DNA of 64,000 nucleotides from Erwinia mallotivora (GTDB lineage Bacteria; Pseudomonadota; Gammaproteobacteria; Enterobacterales; Enterobacteriaceae): NCBI RefSeq assembly GCF_000590885.1, contig NZ_JFHN01000045.1, positions 248,001 to 312,000 of the forward strand, read 5' to 3'. Shown piece by piece: positions 44,079 to 56,000 of this stretch (position 1 is its first letter; each line of letters starts with the position of its first letter). The notes under the pieces were generated by a model. It saw only the letters and a program-made list of their open reading frames with translations, ran no database searches and was not told where the DNA came from. The position numbers and the translations under genes were made by a program.

Positions 44079-45389
44079 ATGAATACTCACCTCGAAAAAA
44101 AGGTGATGCGTAAAGTTACTCTGCGCATTGTGCCTTTTATTATGTTGCTCTATTTCATCGCCTTTATAGATCGTGTGAATCTTGGTTTTGCCGCACTGAC
44201 CATGAATAAAGATCTGGGACTATCACCGACGGTATTTGGTGCGGGTGCGGGAATATTTTTTCTCGGCTATTTCTTATTTGAAGTACCCTCCAACCTTATT
44301 TTGCATAAGGTGGGTGCCCGCATCTGGATAGCGCGGGTGATGATTAGCTGGGGATTAGTTTCCGGTTGCATGGCACTGGTGCAGGGAGCAAACAGCTTTT
44401 ATCTGCTGCGCTTTTTATTGGGTGTGGCAGAAGCAGGATTTTTCCCCGGCATTATTCTCTATCTCAGCTACTGGTTTCCGGCTGCGCGGCGGGCTCAGGT
44501 GACGGCTATTTTTATGGCGGCGGCTCCCTTATCGACGGCATTGGGTTCGCCGCTTTCGGCAGCGTTGTTACAGATGCAGGGCGTAATGGGTTTTGCGGGC
44601 TGGCAGTGGATGTTCGTACTTGAGGCTGTACCGGCGGTGGTGTCAGGGTGCGTGGTGTTATTTTTTCTCACCGATCGCCCGGCAAAGGCGAAATGGCTGA
44701 CGCAACAGGAGCGGGACTGGTTACAGAACACCCTGGCGGATGAAACGCGTTCCCCCGCTGAGGCTGGCAGACACAGCACCGTCTGGCGTGGGCTGGCTGA
44801 CCGTCGGGTACTGGCGCTGGCGCTGGTCTATTTTGGTACTTCCGCAGGACTTTACACCCTCAGTATCTGGTCGCCACAAATCATTCACTCCTTCGGCGCA
44901 TCGGCGCTGGCAACGGGGGTTTTCAACGCCTTTCCAGCCGTGCTCGGTGTGCTGGCAATGGTGTTGTGGGCGCGACATTCTGACCGTAGCGGTGAACGTA
45001 GCTGGCATGTTATTGCCGCCTGTCTGCTGGCAGCGGCAGGGCTGCTGCTGGCGGGAAATGTTCTTTCACTCACCGGCGTAATTATTGCGCTGACGCTGAT
45101 TAATATCGGTATCAGCGCATCCAAGCCGCCGCTGTGGAGTATGCCTGGGCTGTTTCTTTCCGGTCCGGCAGCGGCAGCCGGAATTGCCGCTATTAATTCC
45201 ATTGGCAATCTTGGTGGTTTTGTCGGGCCGGTGATTATTGGTGTTATTCGTCAACAAACCGGCTCATGGCATTGGGGACTTTATTTTGTCGCCGGATTAC
45301 TGATGTTGTCTGCACTGATTATTTTTCTGTTATCGCTGAAAAAGAAAAAGCCACAAACGACCTGTTTTTCTCATCCTGAAATACGCTAA
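44079..45389 (+). CDS. MFS transporter of the anion:cation symporter family (TtuB-like)
   Basis: A 436-residue 12-span carrier. ACS-family features: the opening KVTLRIVPFIMLLYFIAFIDRVNLGFA, GYFLFEVPSNLILHKVGARI after helix 2, and GVAEAGFFPGIILYLSYWFP in helix 4. This family takes up organic anions such as tartrate, phthalate and hexuronates with protons. The next gene, 15 bases downstream, is a tartrate-type dehydrogenase and the divergent gene is a LysR regulator, so tartrate or a related dicarboxylate is the likely substrate. Confidence 0.9.
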   Translation: MNTHLEKKVMRKVTLRIVPFIMLLYFIAFIDRVNLGFAALTMNKDLGLSPTVFGAGAGIFFLGYFLFEVPSNLILHKVGARIWIARVMISWGLVSGCMALVQGANSFYLLRFLLGVAEAGFFPGIILYLSYWFPAARRAQVTAIFMAAAPLSTALGSPLSAALLQMQGVMGFAGWQWMFVLEAVPAVVSGCVVLFFLTDRPAKAKWLTQQERDWLQNTLADETRSPAEAGRHSTVWRGLADRRVLALALVYFGTSAGLYTLSIWSPQIIHSFGASALATGVFNAFPAVLGVLAMVLWARHSDRSGERSWHVIAACLLAAAGLLLAGNVLSLTGVIIALTLINIGISASKPPLWSMPGLFLSGPAAAAGIAAINSIGNLGGFVGPVIIGVIRQQTGSWHWGLYFVAGLLMLSALIIFLLSLKKKKPQTTCFSHPEIR

Positions 45390-45404
45390 CGACTGGAGAT
45401 TATT

Positions 45405-46493
45405 ATGCGCCACTATGCAATTGCTGCTATTCCTGCGGATGGTATCGGCCCTGAAGTGATTTCATCCGGTATTGAGGTACTGCGTGCGCTGGAAAAGCAG
45501 GACCGCTCACTGAAATTCACTATTGAGAATTTTGACTGGGGTTCTGATTATTACAAAAAGCACGGCGTGATGATGCCGGAAGACGGATTGCAAACGCTGA
45601 AGAAATTTGACGCGATCTATTTTGGCGCGGTGGGGGCGCCTGACGTGCCGGATCATATTACTTTGTGGGGGCTGCGCTTACCCATCTGCCAGGGATTTGA
45701 TCAATATGCCAATGTTCGTCCCACCCGGATCCTGCCGGGGATTACACCACCGCTGCGCAACTGCGGGCCGGGCTGCCTGGACTGGGTGATCGTGCGTGAG
45801 AATTCAGAAGGTGAATATTCCGGCAACGGTGGACGTGCGCACCGCGGTCTTCCGGAGGAAGTCGGCACTGAAGTAGCCATTTTTACCCGGGTGGGCGTGA
45901 CGCGAATTATGCGTTATGCCTTCCGTCTGGCGCAGTCTCGTCCACGTAAGTTGTTGACGGTGGTTACCAAGTCTAATGCGCAACGACATGGCATGGTGAT
46001 GTGGGATGAAATTGCGGCGGAAGTGGCGCAGGAATTTCCGGATGTGCAGTGGGACAAGATGCTGGTGGATGCGATGACGCATCGCATGACCCTGCATCCG
46101 CAAAGTCTGGATACCATCGTTGCCACCAACCTGCATGCGGATATTCTCTCCGATCTGGCCGGTGCGCTGGCAGGCAGTCTGGGCGTGGCACCAACGGCAA
46201 ATATCGACCCGGAACGCCGTTTTCCATCAATGTTTGAACCGATTCACGGTTCGGCATTTGATATCACCGGCAAAGGTATCGCTAACCCGGTTGCCAGTTT
46301 CTGGACGGCAGCGCAGATGCTGGAACATCTGGGAGAGCGTTACGCGGCGGCGCTGATCATGGCCGGTACAGAGGAGGCCTGCCGCAAAGGCATCATGACC
46401 CCGGATATTGGTGGTAAAGCTACCACCGCTGAGGTGACTCAGGCAGTGGTAGCCTTTATTACCGCCAAGGCTCAGGTCGCTGAGACTGCATAA
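45405..46493 (+). CDS. Tartrate dehydrogenase/decarboxylase (TtuC-like)
   Basis: A 362-residue NAD-dependent, metal-requiring beta-decarboxylating dehydrogenase. It carries IAAIPADGIGPEVISSGIEV, the substrate-site VRENSEGEYSGNGG, VTKSNAQRHGMVMW, the metal-binding NLHADILSDLAGALAG and the nucleotide-site FEPIHGSAFDITGKGIANP. TtuC-family enzymes convert tartrate to oxaloglycolate or glycerate and also accept D-malate. It is in an operon with the transporter at 44079. It is clearly diverged from the second family member at 40666, which argues against recent duplication. Confidence 0.92.
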   Translation: MRHYAIAAIPADGIGPEVISSGIEVLRALEKQDRSLKFTIENFDWGSDYYKKHGVMMPEDGLQTLKKFDAIYFGAVGAPDVPDHITLWGLRLPICQGFDQYANVRPTRILPGITPPLRNCGPGCLDWVIVRENSEGEYSGNGGRAHRGLPEEVGTEVAIFTRVGVTRIMRYAFRLAQSRPRKLLTVVTKSNAQRHGMVMWDEIAAEVAQEFPDVQWDKMLVDAMTHRMTLHPQSLDTIVATNLHADILSDLAGALAGSLGVAPTANIDPERRFPSMFEPIHGSAFDITGKGIANPVASFWTAAQMLEHLGERYAAALIMAGTEEACRKGIMTPDIGGKATTAEVTQAVVAFITAKAQVAETA

Positions 46494-46509
46494 CCTTTCT
46501 GCACATACG

Positions 46510-46539
46510 ATGGCCGGTGGCGTGACTGACACCGGCCAT
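46510..46539. terminator. Bidirectional hairpin between the dehydrogenase and the EFE-like gene
   Basis: A perfect 10-base inverted repeat ATGGCCGGTG / CACCGGCCAT with a 10-base loop lies 16 bases after the dehydrogenase stop and 50 bases before the end of the convergent oxygenase gene. Confidence 0.65.
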
Positions 46540-46589
46540 ATGCAGGTGGCACAGACTCTGCGCTTATACCCAGCCTGTTACCTTCAGAA

Positions 46590-47605
46590 TCAGGAGAAAA
46601 TTTTCTGGCGGTTCTCAGCAATAATCCGTTTCGTGGCCGGTCTTTCCGGATAGCACCGCATAAACATATTGGTGAAATGTTCGCCGTAAGTGATCGACGC
46701 GGGTTGATTTTCCCCCATTAGCGGCCTTATCGCCTGGCGGAAATTTGGCTCGTGGAAATAAGCCAGCGCGAATCTCTCTCTTTCCGGGTGCAAAATGATT
46801 TTGTGAGGCGTGGAAATCAGATAATTACCGGTCAGGTACTGAAGTAAATCGCCAGGGAAAACGGTGACGACATCCGGCGTCAGCGGCATTCTGACCCAGT
46901 GGGGATCGTTCTGATATTCTCCGGCGGTACTCTGGCCCTCCAGCCAGTTTTTCTTTCTGACTTCCCTGCTGCCATCGGCCGCCAGAGGAGGACGGATATC
47001 CAGTCCATCGGCATCTTTCTGAATAGCAATAACCAGAAAACCATAATCGGATGGGAACCAATGCCCCGGTCAGATTCAGTCACCGCCTGCTGAAAGCGCA
47101 ACATTCTCATATGATGCCAGCCATCTTCGGTCAGTGATTTAAGTTGATTTAATTCTAATCCCAGTCCGAGCGCGGCCAGCTGTAATAGTTTATCGCCAAT
47201 TCCACCCATCATATTCATATGCACGGAGACATTTTCTTTAAAAGTATGATTGGGCCACGGAACCGGACCATGGCAGGGCCAGCCCGCTTCGACTCTCTGA
47301 TCGGATAATGGCAGATCTTTACAGACGGTAAATATCTCCGAATAGTCTTCTTCACCTGCGGTTATTTCTTCTCTGCTGGCAATATAACCACTGTATGAGA
47401 TGTCATTAAGAAGACTTTTTTTCTTTTCCAGCGGTTCTTTAAAAAAGTTTTTACTGCTGTTAATCGCCGCATCCGCCACCGAAGCCTGCTCCGGTGTGAG
47501 CTGAACTTCAAATATGCCATCACGACGCCACACGTCAATCATCTCTTTACCTAATTGACGATCGGATTTACTTCCAGAAACAATCGCTGGCAAGCTGAAT
47601 TTCAT
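46590..47605 (-). pseudogene. Ethylene-forming-enzyme-like 2-oxoglutarate/Fe(II) oxygenase with a one-base frameshift
   Basis: Two adjacent frames, 47605 to about 47051 and then about 47050 to 46590, join into one 338-residue protein if one base is restored between 47050 and 47051. The result resembles bacterial EFE (about 350 residues) throughout: YSGYIASREEITAGEEDY, EIFTVCKDL, AGWPCHGPVPWPNHTF, DGWHHMRMLRF, RGIGSH-(T)-DYG, FPGDLLQYLTG, STPHKIILHPERERFALAYF, HEPNF and YGEHFTNMFMRCYPER. Iron ligands would be His185, Asp187 and His268, and 2-oxoglutarate would be held by the Arg of RERF. The missing base falls between His185 and Asp187, inside the HxD motif, so the truncated product cannot be an active oxygenase. 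EFE makes ethylene from 2-oxoglutarate in an arginine-dependent reaction. A sequencing error cannot be excluded. Confidence 0.85.
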
Positions 47606-48759
47606 TATTGTACTCCTTAGTATCGGAAAATAAAAAAATCACACAACCAATGGCAACCTGAAATAAACAGGTTGAAAAGGAATGTTTAGTAAAACCAATA
47701 AGTGAATATCAGAATAACTTATGGTTGGGGGAATATATGATACGGCGATATACCAATGCAATCGCTGTGGAATAATTTTTCATAGTCAGTGATGTGCGTC
47801 GGTTTTTTTTCTTTTGCCACATTCAATACTGAGTGGGAAAAAAGTATTTTCAGTTCCGTTATTTTTTCAGAGTATTTTTTTTGCTGGTTATTTTATTTTT
47901 TATTTCACCTGGGGTTTTATCAGCTCGCGCCAGAGATTACGGCGTTTTCAGATATTGGCGTTTATCGTAAACTCCACTTTGCAAGGTTATTTTTTTAGAT
48001 TTTTCTTATGATTTTTTTTCTGCACAGGTACTGTCATTTTATGGCTGTAGCGGGGCGTTTTTTTTCATCCATCCGGGCTCAATGGTCTTTTTTGTCGGTT
48101 TTTTATACGGGAGTCTTTGCCGGTAATTGGCTTAATGATGAATAAATAAGATGTTTCTGAAGGGGGAAAGTTAAGGATAGTCAGGTGAAAATTATATAAC
48201 TGATTATTTTTTGCGCGCCATGGTGTCTGTATCAGACAAAACAAGAGGCGCGCTGGTTTCAGGTTTTTATCAGGATGCAGGCTGCAACTCACTGCACAAC
48301 ACCCTGTCACCTGATCAACGGTGTCATCGTTGGCAAAGAGGCAGCTGTGGCTCCGACACCCTTTTGTCCATCGCTGTATAACTTTTCAGGATATCTTTTC
48401 TACTGGCAGTAATAGCATTAATGAATCTGATTCACAGGCCCTTGCAATTATTGCGCATAATTATCGCTGTTCTTTTTGGTCATTTATTTTAGGGTTGAAG
48501 GATAACGTTATCCCTTTGCCGGATAGTTGGTCTTTGTCGAAAAGATGGCCCTGTCGGAATAAACGAAATAATACCGGGCCATTTATATTCATAATGCGTA
48601 GTTTCTGGTGGTGAAGGGGTGAAGGAAAAAAACCTTTTTACTTGCCAGTAACTGACAGAAATAGTGTCCGTAATGCCTTTCTTTACTGCTCATGCTGAAT
48701 GTTACTGGCATGAATAATAGATTTATCCCTGGTAATACACTGAGTTTCAGGAGAAAAAA
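47606..48759. other. Gene-poor AT-rich region between the EFE-like gene and the alcohol dehydrogenase
   Basis: About 1.15 kb with only short, compositionally biased frames (for example 47789-48011 and 48321-48614, Phe/Leu/Ser-rich, no ribosome-binding sites). There are many T-runs between 47800 and 48070. A GGAG at about 48749 belongs to the dehydrogenase gene. No transposase, tRNA or att-like repeat was found; it may be decayed DNA. Confidence 0.5.
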
Positions 48760-49815
48760 ATGACCATAAACGTAACGGGTTATGCGGCCTTTGCGGCCAA
48801 AGAAGATTTAGTTCCGCATCAGTTTGTACGTCGCGACCCGCGCGATAATGATGTGGTGATCGAAATTTTATACAGTGGTGTCTGCCACTCCGATATTCAC
48901 AATGCGCACAACGACTGGGGCGGCGCAAAATATCCGATGGTGCCGGGTCATGAAATTATTGGCCGCGTCACGCAGGTGGGAAAAGCGGTGACAAAATTTG
49001 CGCCAGGTGACCATGTCGGCGTCGGTTGTATGGTGGACTCCTGCCAGCATTGCAGCGCCTGTGAGCAGGGGCTTGAGCAGTATTGCGAACAGGGCAATAC
49101 CCTGACCTACAACGACGTTGACCCGCACGATGGCATGCCCACCTGGGGCGGCTATTCAAATAAAATCGTGGTGACGGAGAAGTTTGTCGTTAAAGTGCCG
49201 GACGGGCTGGATTTAAAAAGTTCGGCACCGCTGCTGTGTGCCGGGATCACCACCTGGTCTCCACTGCGTCACTGGAACGTGGGACCGGGTAGCAAGGTCG
49301 CGGTGACAGGGCTGGGAGGGCTTGGTCATATGGCCCTTAAGCTGGCGACAGCGCTGGGGGCGGAGGTGACACTTTTCAGCCGTTCGCCCGGTAAAGAGGC
49401 GGATGCGCGTCGTCTGGGTGCTAAGCATATGGTGATTTCGACCGATGAGGCGCAGATGAAAGCGGTCGCTAACCAGTTTGATCTGATCATCGACACTGTT
49501 CCCTATGTGCATGATCTTCAGCCCTATATCCCTACCCTGGCGCTGAGTGGTACGCTGGTACTGGTCGGTTATCTGGGGCCTCTCGAACCGGTACTGAACA
49601 GCGCGCCGCTGGTGATGGGGCGCAGGGCGGTGGCAGGTTCGGTGATTGGCGGTATTGCCGAAACCCAGGAAATGCTGGATTTCTGCGGTGAGCACGGCAT
49701 TACTTCTGATGTGGAGATGATCACCATGCAGGAGATCAATGCTGCCTGGAAGCGGATGCTGAAAAGCGACGTGAAATACCGTTTTGTGATCGATATTGCC
49801 TCACTCCAGGCGTAA
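48760..49815 (+). CDS. Zinc-dependent alcohol/aldehyde dehydrogenase (YahK/CAD-like)
   Basis: A 351-residue MDR-family alcohol dehydrogenase. Catalytic zinc ligands are Cys42 (GVCHSD) and His64-Glu65 (PGHEI), with a further Cys in LLCAGIT. Structural zinc is held by Cys95, Cys98, Cys101 and Cys109. The cofactor motif GLGGLG and the following sequence indicate NADPH preference, as in YahK and cinnamyl alcohol dehydrogenase relatives. It reduces a range of aldehydes to alcohols. It converges with the LysR gene at 49860, with a strong hairpin between. Confidence 0.93.
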   Translation: MTINVTGYAAFAAKEDLVPHQFVRRDPRDNDVVIEILYSGVCHSDIHNAHNDWGGAKYPMVPGHEIIGRVTQVGKAVTKFAPGDHVGVGCMVDSCQHCSACEQGLEQYCEQGNTLTYNDVDPHDGMPTWGGYSNKIVVTEKFVVKVPDGLDLKSSAPLLCAGITTWSPLRHWNVGPGSKVAVTGLGGLGHMALKLATALGAEVTLFSRSPGKEADARRLGAKHMVISTDEAQMKAVANQFDLIIDTVPYVHDLQPYIPTLALSGTLVLVGYLGPLEPVLNSAPLVMGRRAVAGSVIGGIAETQEMLDFCGEHGITSDVEMITMQEINAAWKRMLKSDVKYRFVIDIASLQA

Positions 49816-49826
49816 GCGTCCGTTCA

Positions 49827-49857
49827 GTTCATGGCAGGGATGTTCACTGCCATGAAC
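49827..49857. terminator. Bidirectional hairpin between adh and lysR
   Basis: A perfect 11-base inverted repeat (GTTCATGGCAG / CTGCCATGAAC) with a 9-base loop occupies nearly the whole 44-base gap between the two convergent stop codons. Confidence 0.65.
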
Positions 49858-49859
49858 GC

Positions 49860-50825
<966 letters not shown>

Positions 50826-51034
50826 TCACAATTTGACCAGTGAAAATCGGCTCAGGTGGCATGGAAATGCAATCTCAAACCGGCATTCTGGCCTTTTTTA
50901 CCGCTTTTTTCTGATATTGATGATTTCGACTCATAAGCTTTATCAGTGATAGCATGCTAATAAAATGTAACTGCCAATGATACTCTTATTGCGCAGTTGG
51001 GTAGTTTTGTTTCTTAATATTCAGTGAGGCTTAT

Positions 51035-51289
51035 ATGAAAAATGTAACCGCAGTAATGATGGTGCTGACCAGCCTGTTGGCGGTAAATTCAGCTCTGGCC
51101 GCAGAGATGGATAATTCCATTGCCGGTAAGCAGAAAATCGGTGTGGTTTCTGCTGAGAATGCTTATTCCCTTGACGGTCTGACCAGCAAACTTTCGCATA
51201 AAGCCAGAGCGCAGGGTGCGACCGCCATTAAAGTGATCGCGGCCGGTGGGGATAATAAACTTCATGGCGTGGCTGAAATCTACAAGTAG
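51035..51289 (+). CDS. DUF1471 (BhsA/McbA/YahO-type) periplasmic stress protein
   Basis: An 84-residue protein with a cleavable signal peptide (to about SALA-AE) and one DUF1471 domain: QKIGVVSAENAYSLDGLTSK, HKARAQGATAIKVIAAGG, then KLHGVAEIYK. These small exported proteins are induced by acid, oxidants, metals or biofilm conditions. It lies just upstream of a MarA/SoxS-like regulator and an RND pump on the same strand, with about 150 bases in between. Confidence 0.9.
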   Translation: MKNVTAVMMVLTSLLAVNSALAAEMDNSIAGKQKIGVVSAENAYSLDGLTSKLSHKARAQGATAIKVIAAGGDNKLHGVAEIYK

Positions 51290-51441
51290 TCCCTTTCTGA
51301 AGTCGAAATAGCTCTGCACAGGCTCTCTGCCAGATCTTCTGACCCGTGGCGATATATTACAGTGTAAAACTGTCCATCTTGCTTGTGATTTATTTCGTCC
51401 TTCTTCATCGCTAATTTCTCTCTGATTAAAAAGGGGTAAGA

Positions 51442-51792
51442 ATGAACCGACAAAGAATGATCGTTCAGGATCTTATCGTCTGGATAAATGAAAATATCCG
51501 CAGCCCTTTGAAAATTGAAGATGTGGCTTTGCGCGCCGGTTATTCCAAATGGCACCTGCAACGCATGTTTTTTCGGGTAATGAATATCAGCCTTGGCCAC
51601 TATATTCGTAATAAAAAGCTGGAGCTGGCAGCGCACGATTTGATTGACAGCAGCGCCACGGTTATTGATATCTCGGTTAAATATGGTTACGAGTCCCAGC
51701 AATCCTTTACCCGCTCTTTTGTCAGGAAATACCGTGTTCCTCCTGCGGCCTGGCGACGCTTAAATACTGATAACGCCAATTACCTGCTGTAA
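51442..51792 (+). CDS. AraC-family regulator of the MarA/SoxS/RamA size class
   Basis: A 116-residue protein consisting only of the two-HTH AraC DNA-binding domain: VQDLIVWINENIRSPLKIED, HTH1 VALRAGYSKWHLQRMFFRV, the linker helix, and HTH2 VIDISVKYGYESQQSFTRSF followed by the P-x-x-W/R-type ending RVPPAAWRR. It is closest in layout to RamA (113), SoxS (107) and MarA (127), activators of AcrAB-type efflux. It ends 37 bases before the RND adaptor gene, so it is likely a dedicated local activator of the pump. GGGGTAAG precedes the ATG. Confidence 0.9.
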   Translation: MNRQRMIVQDLIVWINENIRSPLKIEDVALRAGYSKWHLQRMFFRVMNISLGHYIRNKKLELAAHDLIDSSATVIDISVKYGYESQQSFTRSFVRKYRVPPAAWRRLNTDNANYLL

Positions 51793-51828
51793 TTTAACGC
51801 CTTCACCGGTTTCCGGGAGAAAATAATA

Positions 51829-53001
51829 ATGCCCAAAAATGTGGCAATAAAGCCTCTGGCTTTGCTATGCGCGTTGGTTATTTCAACGTTAACCGGCTGT
51901 GATCAATCCTCAGAGCCGACGGCTCAGGCGCAGGATGCGCCCGAAGTGAAAGTGCTTACCCTTGTCAGTCAGGATTTACCGGTTATCACCGAGCTACCCG
52001 GACGCACTTCGGCGTTCCGGGTCGCGCAGGTGCGGCCTCAGGTATCCGGCATCATTTTAAAACGCGCCTTTACTGAGGGCAGCGATGTGGTTGCCGGCCA
52101 GACGCTCTACCAGATCGATCCGGCACCGTTCCGGGCCAGCTATGACAACGCCAGCGCGGCAGTATCTGAAGCGCAGGCCAGAGCGCAAATTGCCAGAGTC
52201 ACGCTGAATCGCTACCGCTCACTGACCGGCAACCAGTACGTCAGCCGACAGGACTTTGATCAGGCTCAGGCCACGGTTGCACAAACTCAGGCGGCAGTGG
52301 CAGTGGCTGAAGCCGCGCGGGAAACCGCCCGTATCAACCTGGGCTGGAGCACCATCACCGCGCCTGTCAGTGGGCGCATTGGCCGTTCTTCGGTCACCGA
52401 AGGCGCGCTGGTGCAGAGCGCACAATCTGATGCGCTGGCGACGGTGCAGCAGCTTGATCCGCTGTATGTCGACGTCACCCAGTCGGAACAGGCGTTTATG
52501 CATCTGCAACAGGAACTGGCCGCGGGACGTCTGCAACAGCAAACGGATAAGGTGCGGGTCAGTGTGGTGACCGGCAACGGCGTGCTTTTTCCCCATCCCG
52601 GCACGCTGGCATTTTCTGATGTCACTGTTGATCAAACCACCGGCTCAATCACGCTGCGTGCGGTGATACCCAATCCGGATCATCAGCTGTTGCCCGGCAT
52701 GTTCGTGCGCGCACGCCTTGAGGAAGGCCGCGATCCCGGTGCGCTACTGATCCCCCAGCAGGCGGTAACGCGCACGCCGCGCGGTGATGCCAGCACGATG
52801 GTGGTGGACAGCGACAACCGGGTATCCGTTCGTGCGATTCAGGTGTCACAGGCTGTCGGCGATAAATGGCGGGTGACCGCCGGGCTGCGGGCGGGTGAAC
52901 GGGTGATTATCTCCGGTTTACAACGCGCCCGGCCCGGTATGACGGTGAAACCCGTCGCCGCTTCCGATTCATCCTCCCCGTCAACAGGAACCGCTGACTG
53001 A
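51829..53001 (+). CDS. RND efflux periplasmic adaptor (AcrA/MexA family lipoprotein)
   Basis: A 390-residue membrane-fusion protein. Lipoprotein signal with lipobox L-T-G-C (Cys near residue 24), then beta-barrel, lipoyl ([20 protein letters not shown]) and a long alpha-hairpin ([20 protein letters not shown] to [17 protein letters not shown]), followed by [19 protein letters not shown]. It links the inner-membrane pump to a TolC-type channel. The stop overlaps the pump gene start by one base (TGATG). Confidence 0.95.
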   Translation: MPKNVAIKPLALLCALVISTLTGCDQSSEPTAQAQDAPEVKVLTLVSQDLPVITELPGRTSAFRVAQVRPQVSGIILKRAFTEGSDVVAGQTLYQIDPAPFRASYDNASAAVSEAQARAQIARVTLNRYRSLTGNQYVSRQDFDQAQATVAQTQAAVAVAEAARETARINLGWSTITAPVSGRIGRSSVTEGALVQSAQSDALATVQQLDPLYVDVTQSEQAFMHLQQELAAGRLQQQTDKVRVSVVTGNGVLFPHPGTLAFSDVTVDQTTGSITLRAVIPNPDHQLLPGMFVRARLEEGRDPGALLIPQQAVTRTPRGDASTMVVDSDNRVSVRAIQVSQAVGDKWRVTAGLRAGERVIISGLQRARPGMTVKPVAASDSSSPSTGTAD

Positions 53002-56000
53002 TGTCCAGATTTTTTATCGATCGGCCCATTTTTGCCTGGGTACTGGCCATTATTGTGATGCTGGCCGGTGGGATTTCGATCCTTAAGCTGCCGGTTGAGC
53101 AATATCCCGATGTTGCCCCCACTGCTGTGCAAATCCGTGCCACCTATCCCGGTGCGGATGCCACCACCTTGCAGAACAGCGTGACCCAGGTGATTGAGCA
53201 GAACATGAGCGGGCTGGATGGCCTGATGTACATGTCCTCCACCAGTGATTCTTCCGGCACGCTGCAACTGACGCTGTCGTTTGAAAACGGCACTGATGCA
53301 GATATCGCCCAGGTGCAGGTGCAGAACAAATTGCAACTCGCCACGCCCCTGCTGCCGCAGGAGGTCCAGCAGCAGGGGATTACCGTGCGGAAATCCTCCA
53401 GCGTCTTTTTCCTCGTGCCCGGCTTTGTCGATGAAAGCGGCCGGATGAGTATGGAAGACATTGCTGATTATGTGGCGACCAACCTGAAAGATCCCATCAG
53501 CCGTATCAACGGGGTGGGTGACAGCACCCTGTTTGGTTCACAGTACGCCATGCGCATCTGGCTCGATCCCAATAAGCTGAATAACTACCAGCTGACCCCG
53601 GTGGATGTCATCAGCATGATCGAGACACAAAATGCCCAGGTGGCGGCGGGGCAGCTGGGTGGCGCGCCGCCGGTGGCGGGGCAGCAGCTTAACGCGTCGA
53701 TTATTGCCCAGACCCGCCTGACCTCACCGGAGGCATTCGGCAATATTCTGTTGAAAGTCAACGGTGATGGCTCACAGGTACGGCTGCACGACGTGGCCCG
53801 TATTGAGCGTGGCGGTGAGAACTACAATTTTGTGGTGAAAATCAACGGAAAACCGGCATCGGCGCTGGGGATCCAGCTGGCGAGCGGGGCCAACGCGCTG
53901 GATACTGCCGCGGCGATTCGGGCAAAAATTGATGAGCTGAAGCCCTACTTTCCGCAAGGTCTGAAGGTGGTTTACCCCTATGACACCACGCCGTTTATCA
54001 GCATCTCGATTGATGAGGTGGTCAAGACGCTGTTTGAGGCCATCGTGCTGGTGTTCCTGGTCATGTATCTGTTTTTACAAAGCTTCCGGGCGACGCTGAT
54101 CCCAACCATTGCGGTGCCGGTGGTGCTGCTTGGCACCTTTGGTATTCTCAGCGCCTTCGGCTACTCCATTAACACCCTGACTATGTTTGGCATGGTGCTG
54201 GCGATTGGGCTGCTGGTCGATGATGCCATTGTGGTGGTGGAAAACGTTGAGCGGGTGATGGCCGAAGAGGGGCTGAAGCCAAAAGCTGCCACCCGTAAGT
54301 CGATGGAACAGATACAGGGCGCGCTGGTGGGGATTGCGCTGGTACTTTCTGCGGTATTTGTGCCGATGGCATTCTTTGGCGGCAGTACCGGCGTTATCTA
54401 TCGTCAGTTCTCGATTACCATCGTTTCCGCGATGGTGCTGTCGGTACTGGTCGCGTTGATCCTGACGCCTGCCCTTTGCGTGACCATACTCAAACCGGTT
54501 AAGCCGGGAACACATCAGCAACCGCGCGGGCTGTTTGGCTGGTTTAACCGCAAATTTGACCAGAGCGCCGGGCATTACACCCATTCGGTGGCGCGAATGC
54601 TCAACCGTAGCGGGCGCTATCTGCTGATTTATGGCGTGATTGTGGCGGCAATGGCGGTGCTGTTTCTGCGTCTGCCCACCTCATTCCTGCCTTCGGAAGA
54701 CCAGGGGGTACTGGCTACCCAGGCGATTCTGCCTGCCGGAGCCACCCAGGCACGTACCCAGGCGGTGCTCGATCAGGTGACGGATCACTATCTGCATCAG
54801 GAGAAAAATAACGTTGAGAACGTGCTGACGGTTAACGGTTTTGGTTTTGCCGGACGCGGGCAGAATGTGGGGATAGCGTTTATCGGTCTGAAAGACTGGT
54901 CGCAGCGGGGCGGCAACGAGAACAGGGTTGATGCCATTGTCAGCCGTGCGGCGCAGGCATTCAGTCGCATTATGGATGGCAACGTGGTGGCCTTTAACCT
55001 GCCGCCGATTATCGCGCTGGGCAATGCGACCGGCTTCGATTTCGAACTGACCGACCGGGCAAGCCTGGGGCACGACCAGCTGATGGCGGCCCGCGACCAG
55101 CTGCTGGCTCTGGCGCGCCAGCATCCGGAGACGCTGGTGGCCGTTCGTGCAAACGGCATGGAGGACAGCCCGCAATATAAGCTGGATATCGATCAGGAAA
55201 AGGCCACGGCGCTGGGCGTGGATCTCTCCGACATTAACACCACGCTGAGCAGCGCCTGGGGCGGCAGCTATATTAATGACTTTGTTGATCATGGCAGGGT
55301 AAAAAAAGTCTACGTGATGAGTGATGCGCCGTATCGCATGATGCCGGAGGATCTTAACAACTGGTATGTGCGGGCCGCTAACGGCAAGATGGTGCCCTTT
55401 GCCAGCTTCTCCACTGCGCAATGGGTACACGGCTCGCCGCGGCTGGAACGCTACAATGGCCTGTCATCGGTGGAAATTCTGGGGCAGCCTGCGCCTGGCA
55501 AAAGCTCTGGTGAAGCGATGGCGCTGATGGAACAGCTGGCACAGCAGTTACCTTCTGGTATTGGTTATGACTGGACCGGCATGTCATATCAGGAGCGGAT
55601 GAGCGGTGAGCAGGCACCTGCGCTGTACGCCATTTCGCTGATTGTGGTGTTTCTCTGCCTGGCTGCGCTGTACGAAAGCTGGTCGATTCCCTTTTCGGTG
55701 ATGCTGGTGGTGCCGCTTGGCGTATTTGGTGCGTTGGTGGCAACCCTGCTGCGTGGCCTGAATAACGATGTCTATTTTGTGGTCGGGCTGCTGACTACCA
55801 TTGGCCTGTCGGCGAAGAACGCGATTCTGATTGTCGAGTTTGCTAAAGATCAGATTGAGCAGGAAGGGAAGGGCGTGGTGGAAGCCACACTGACGGCAGC
55901 GCGCATGCGTTTGCGGCCGATTCTGATGACGTCACTGGCATTTATCCTTGGCGTGTTGCCACTGGCACTCAGCTCTGGTGCAGGTTCTGGTGCGCAGAAC

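Noticed and set aside
46880-47061. Reading the EFE-like gene as two separate proteins
   Set aside because: The two frames abut exactly where one family sequence continues, so a single-base lesion in one gene is the simpler explanation; programmed frameshifting is unlikely because no slippery run precedes the site.
47789-48614. Several short frames in the AT-rich gap before the alcohol dehydrogenase
   Set aside because: Phe/Leu/Ser-rich composition typical of random AT-rich DNA and no Shine-Dalgarno sequences.
49827-49857. Hairpin containing GTTCACTGCC, the same ten bases as the CRISPR repeat start
   Set aside because: It is one arm region of a perfect inverted repeat between convergent genes and lacks the rest of the repeat; taken as a terminator and a chance match.
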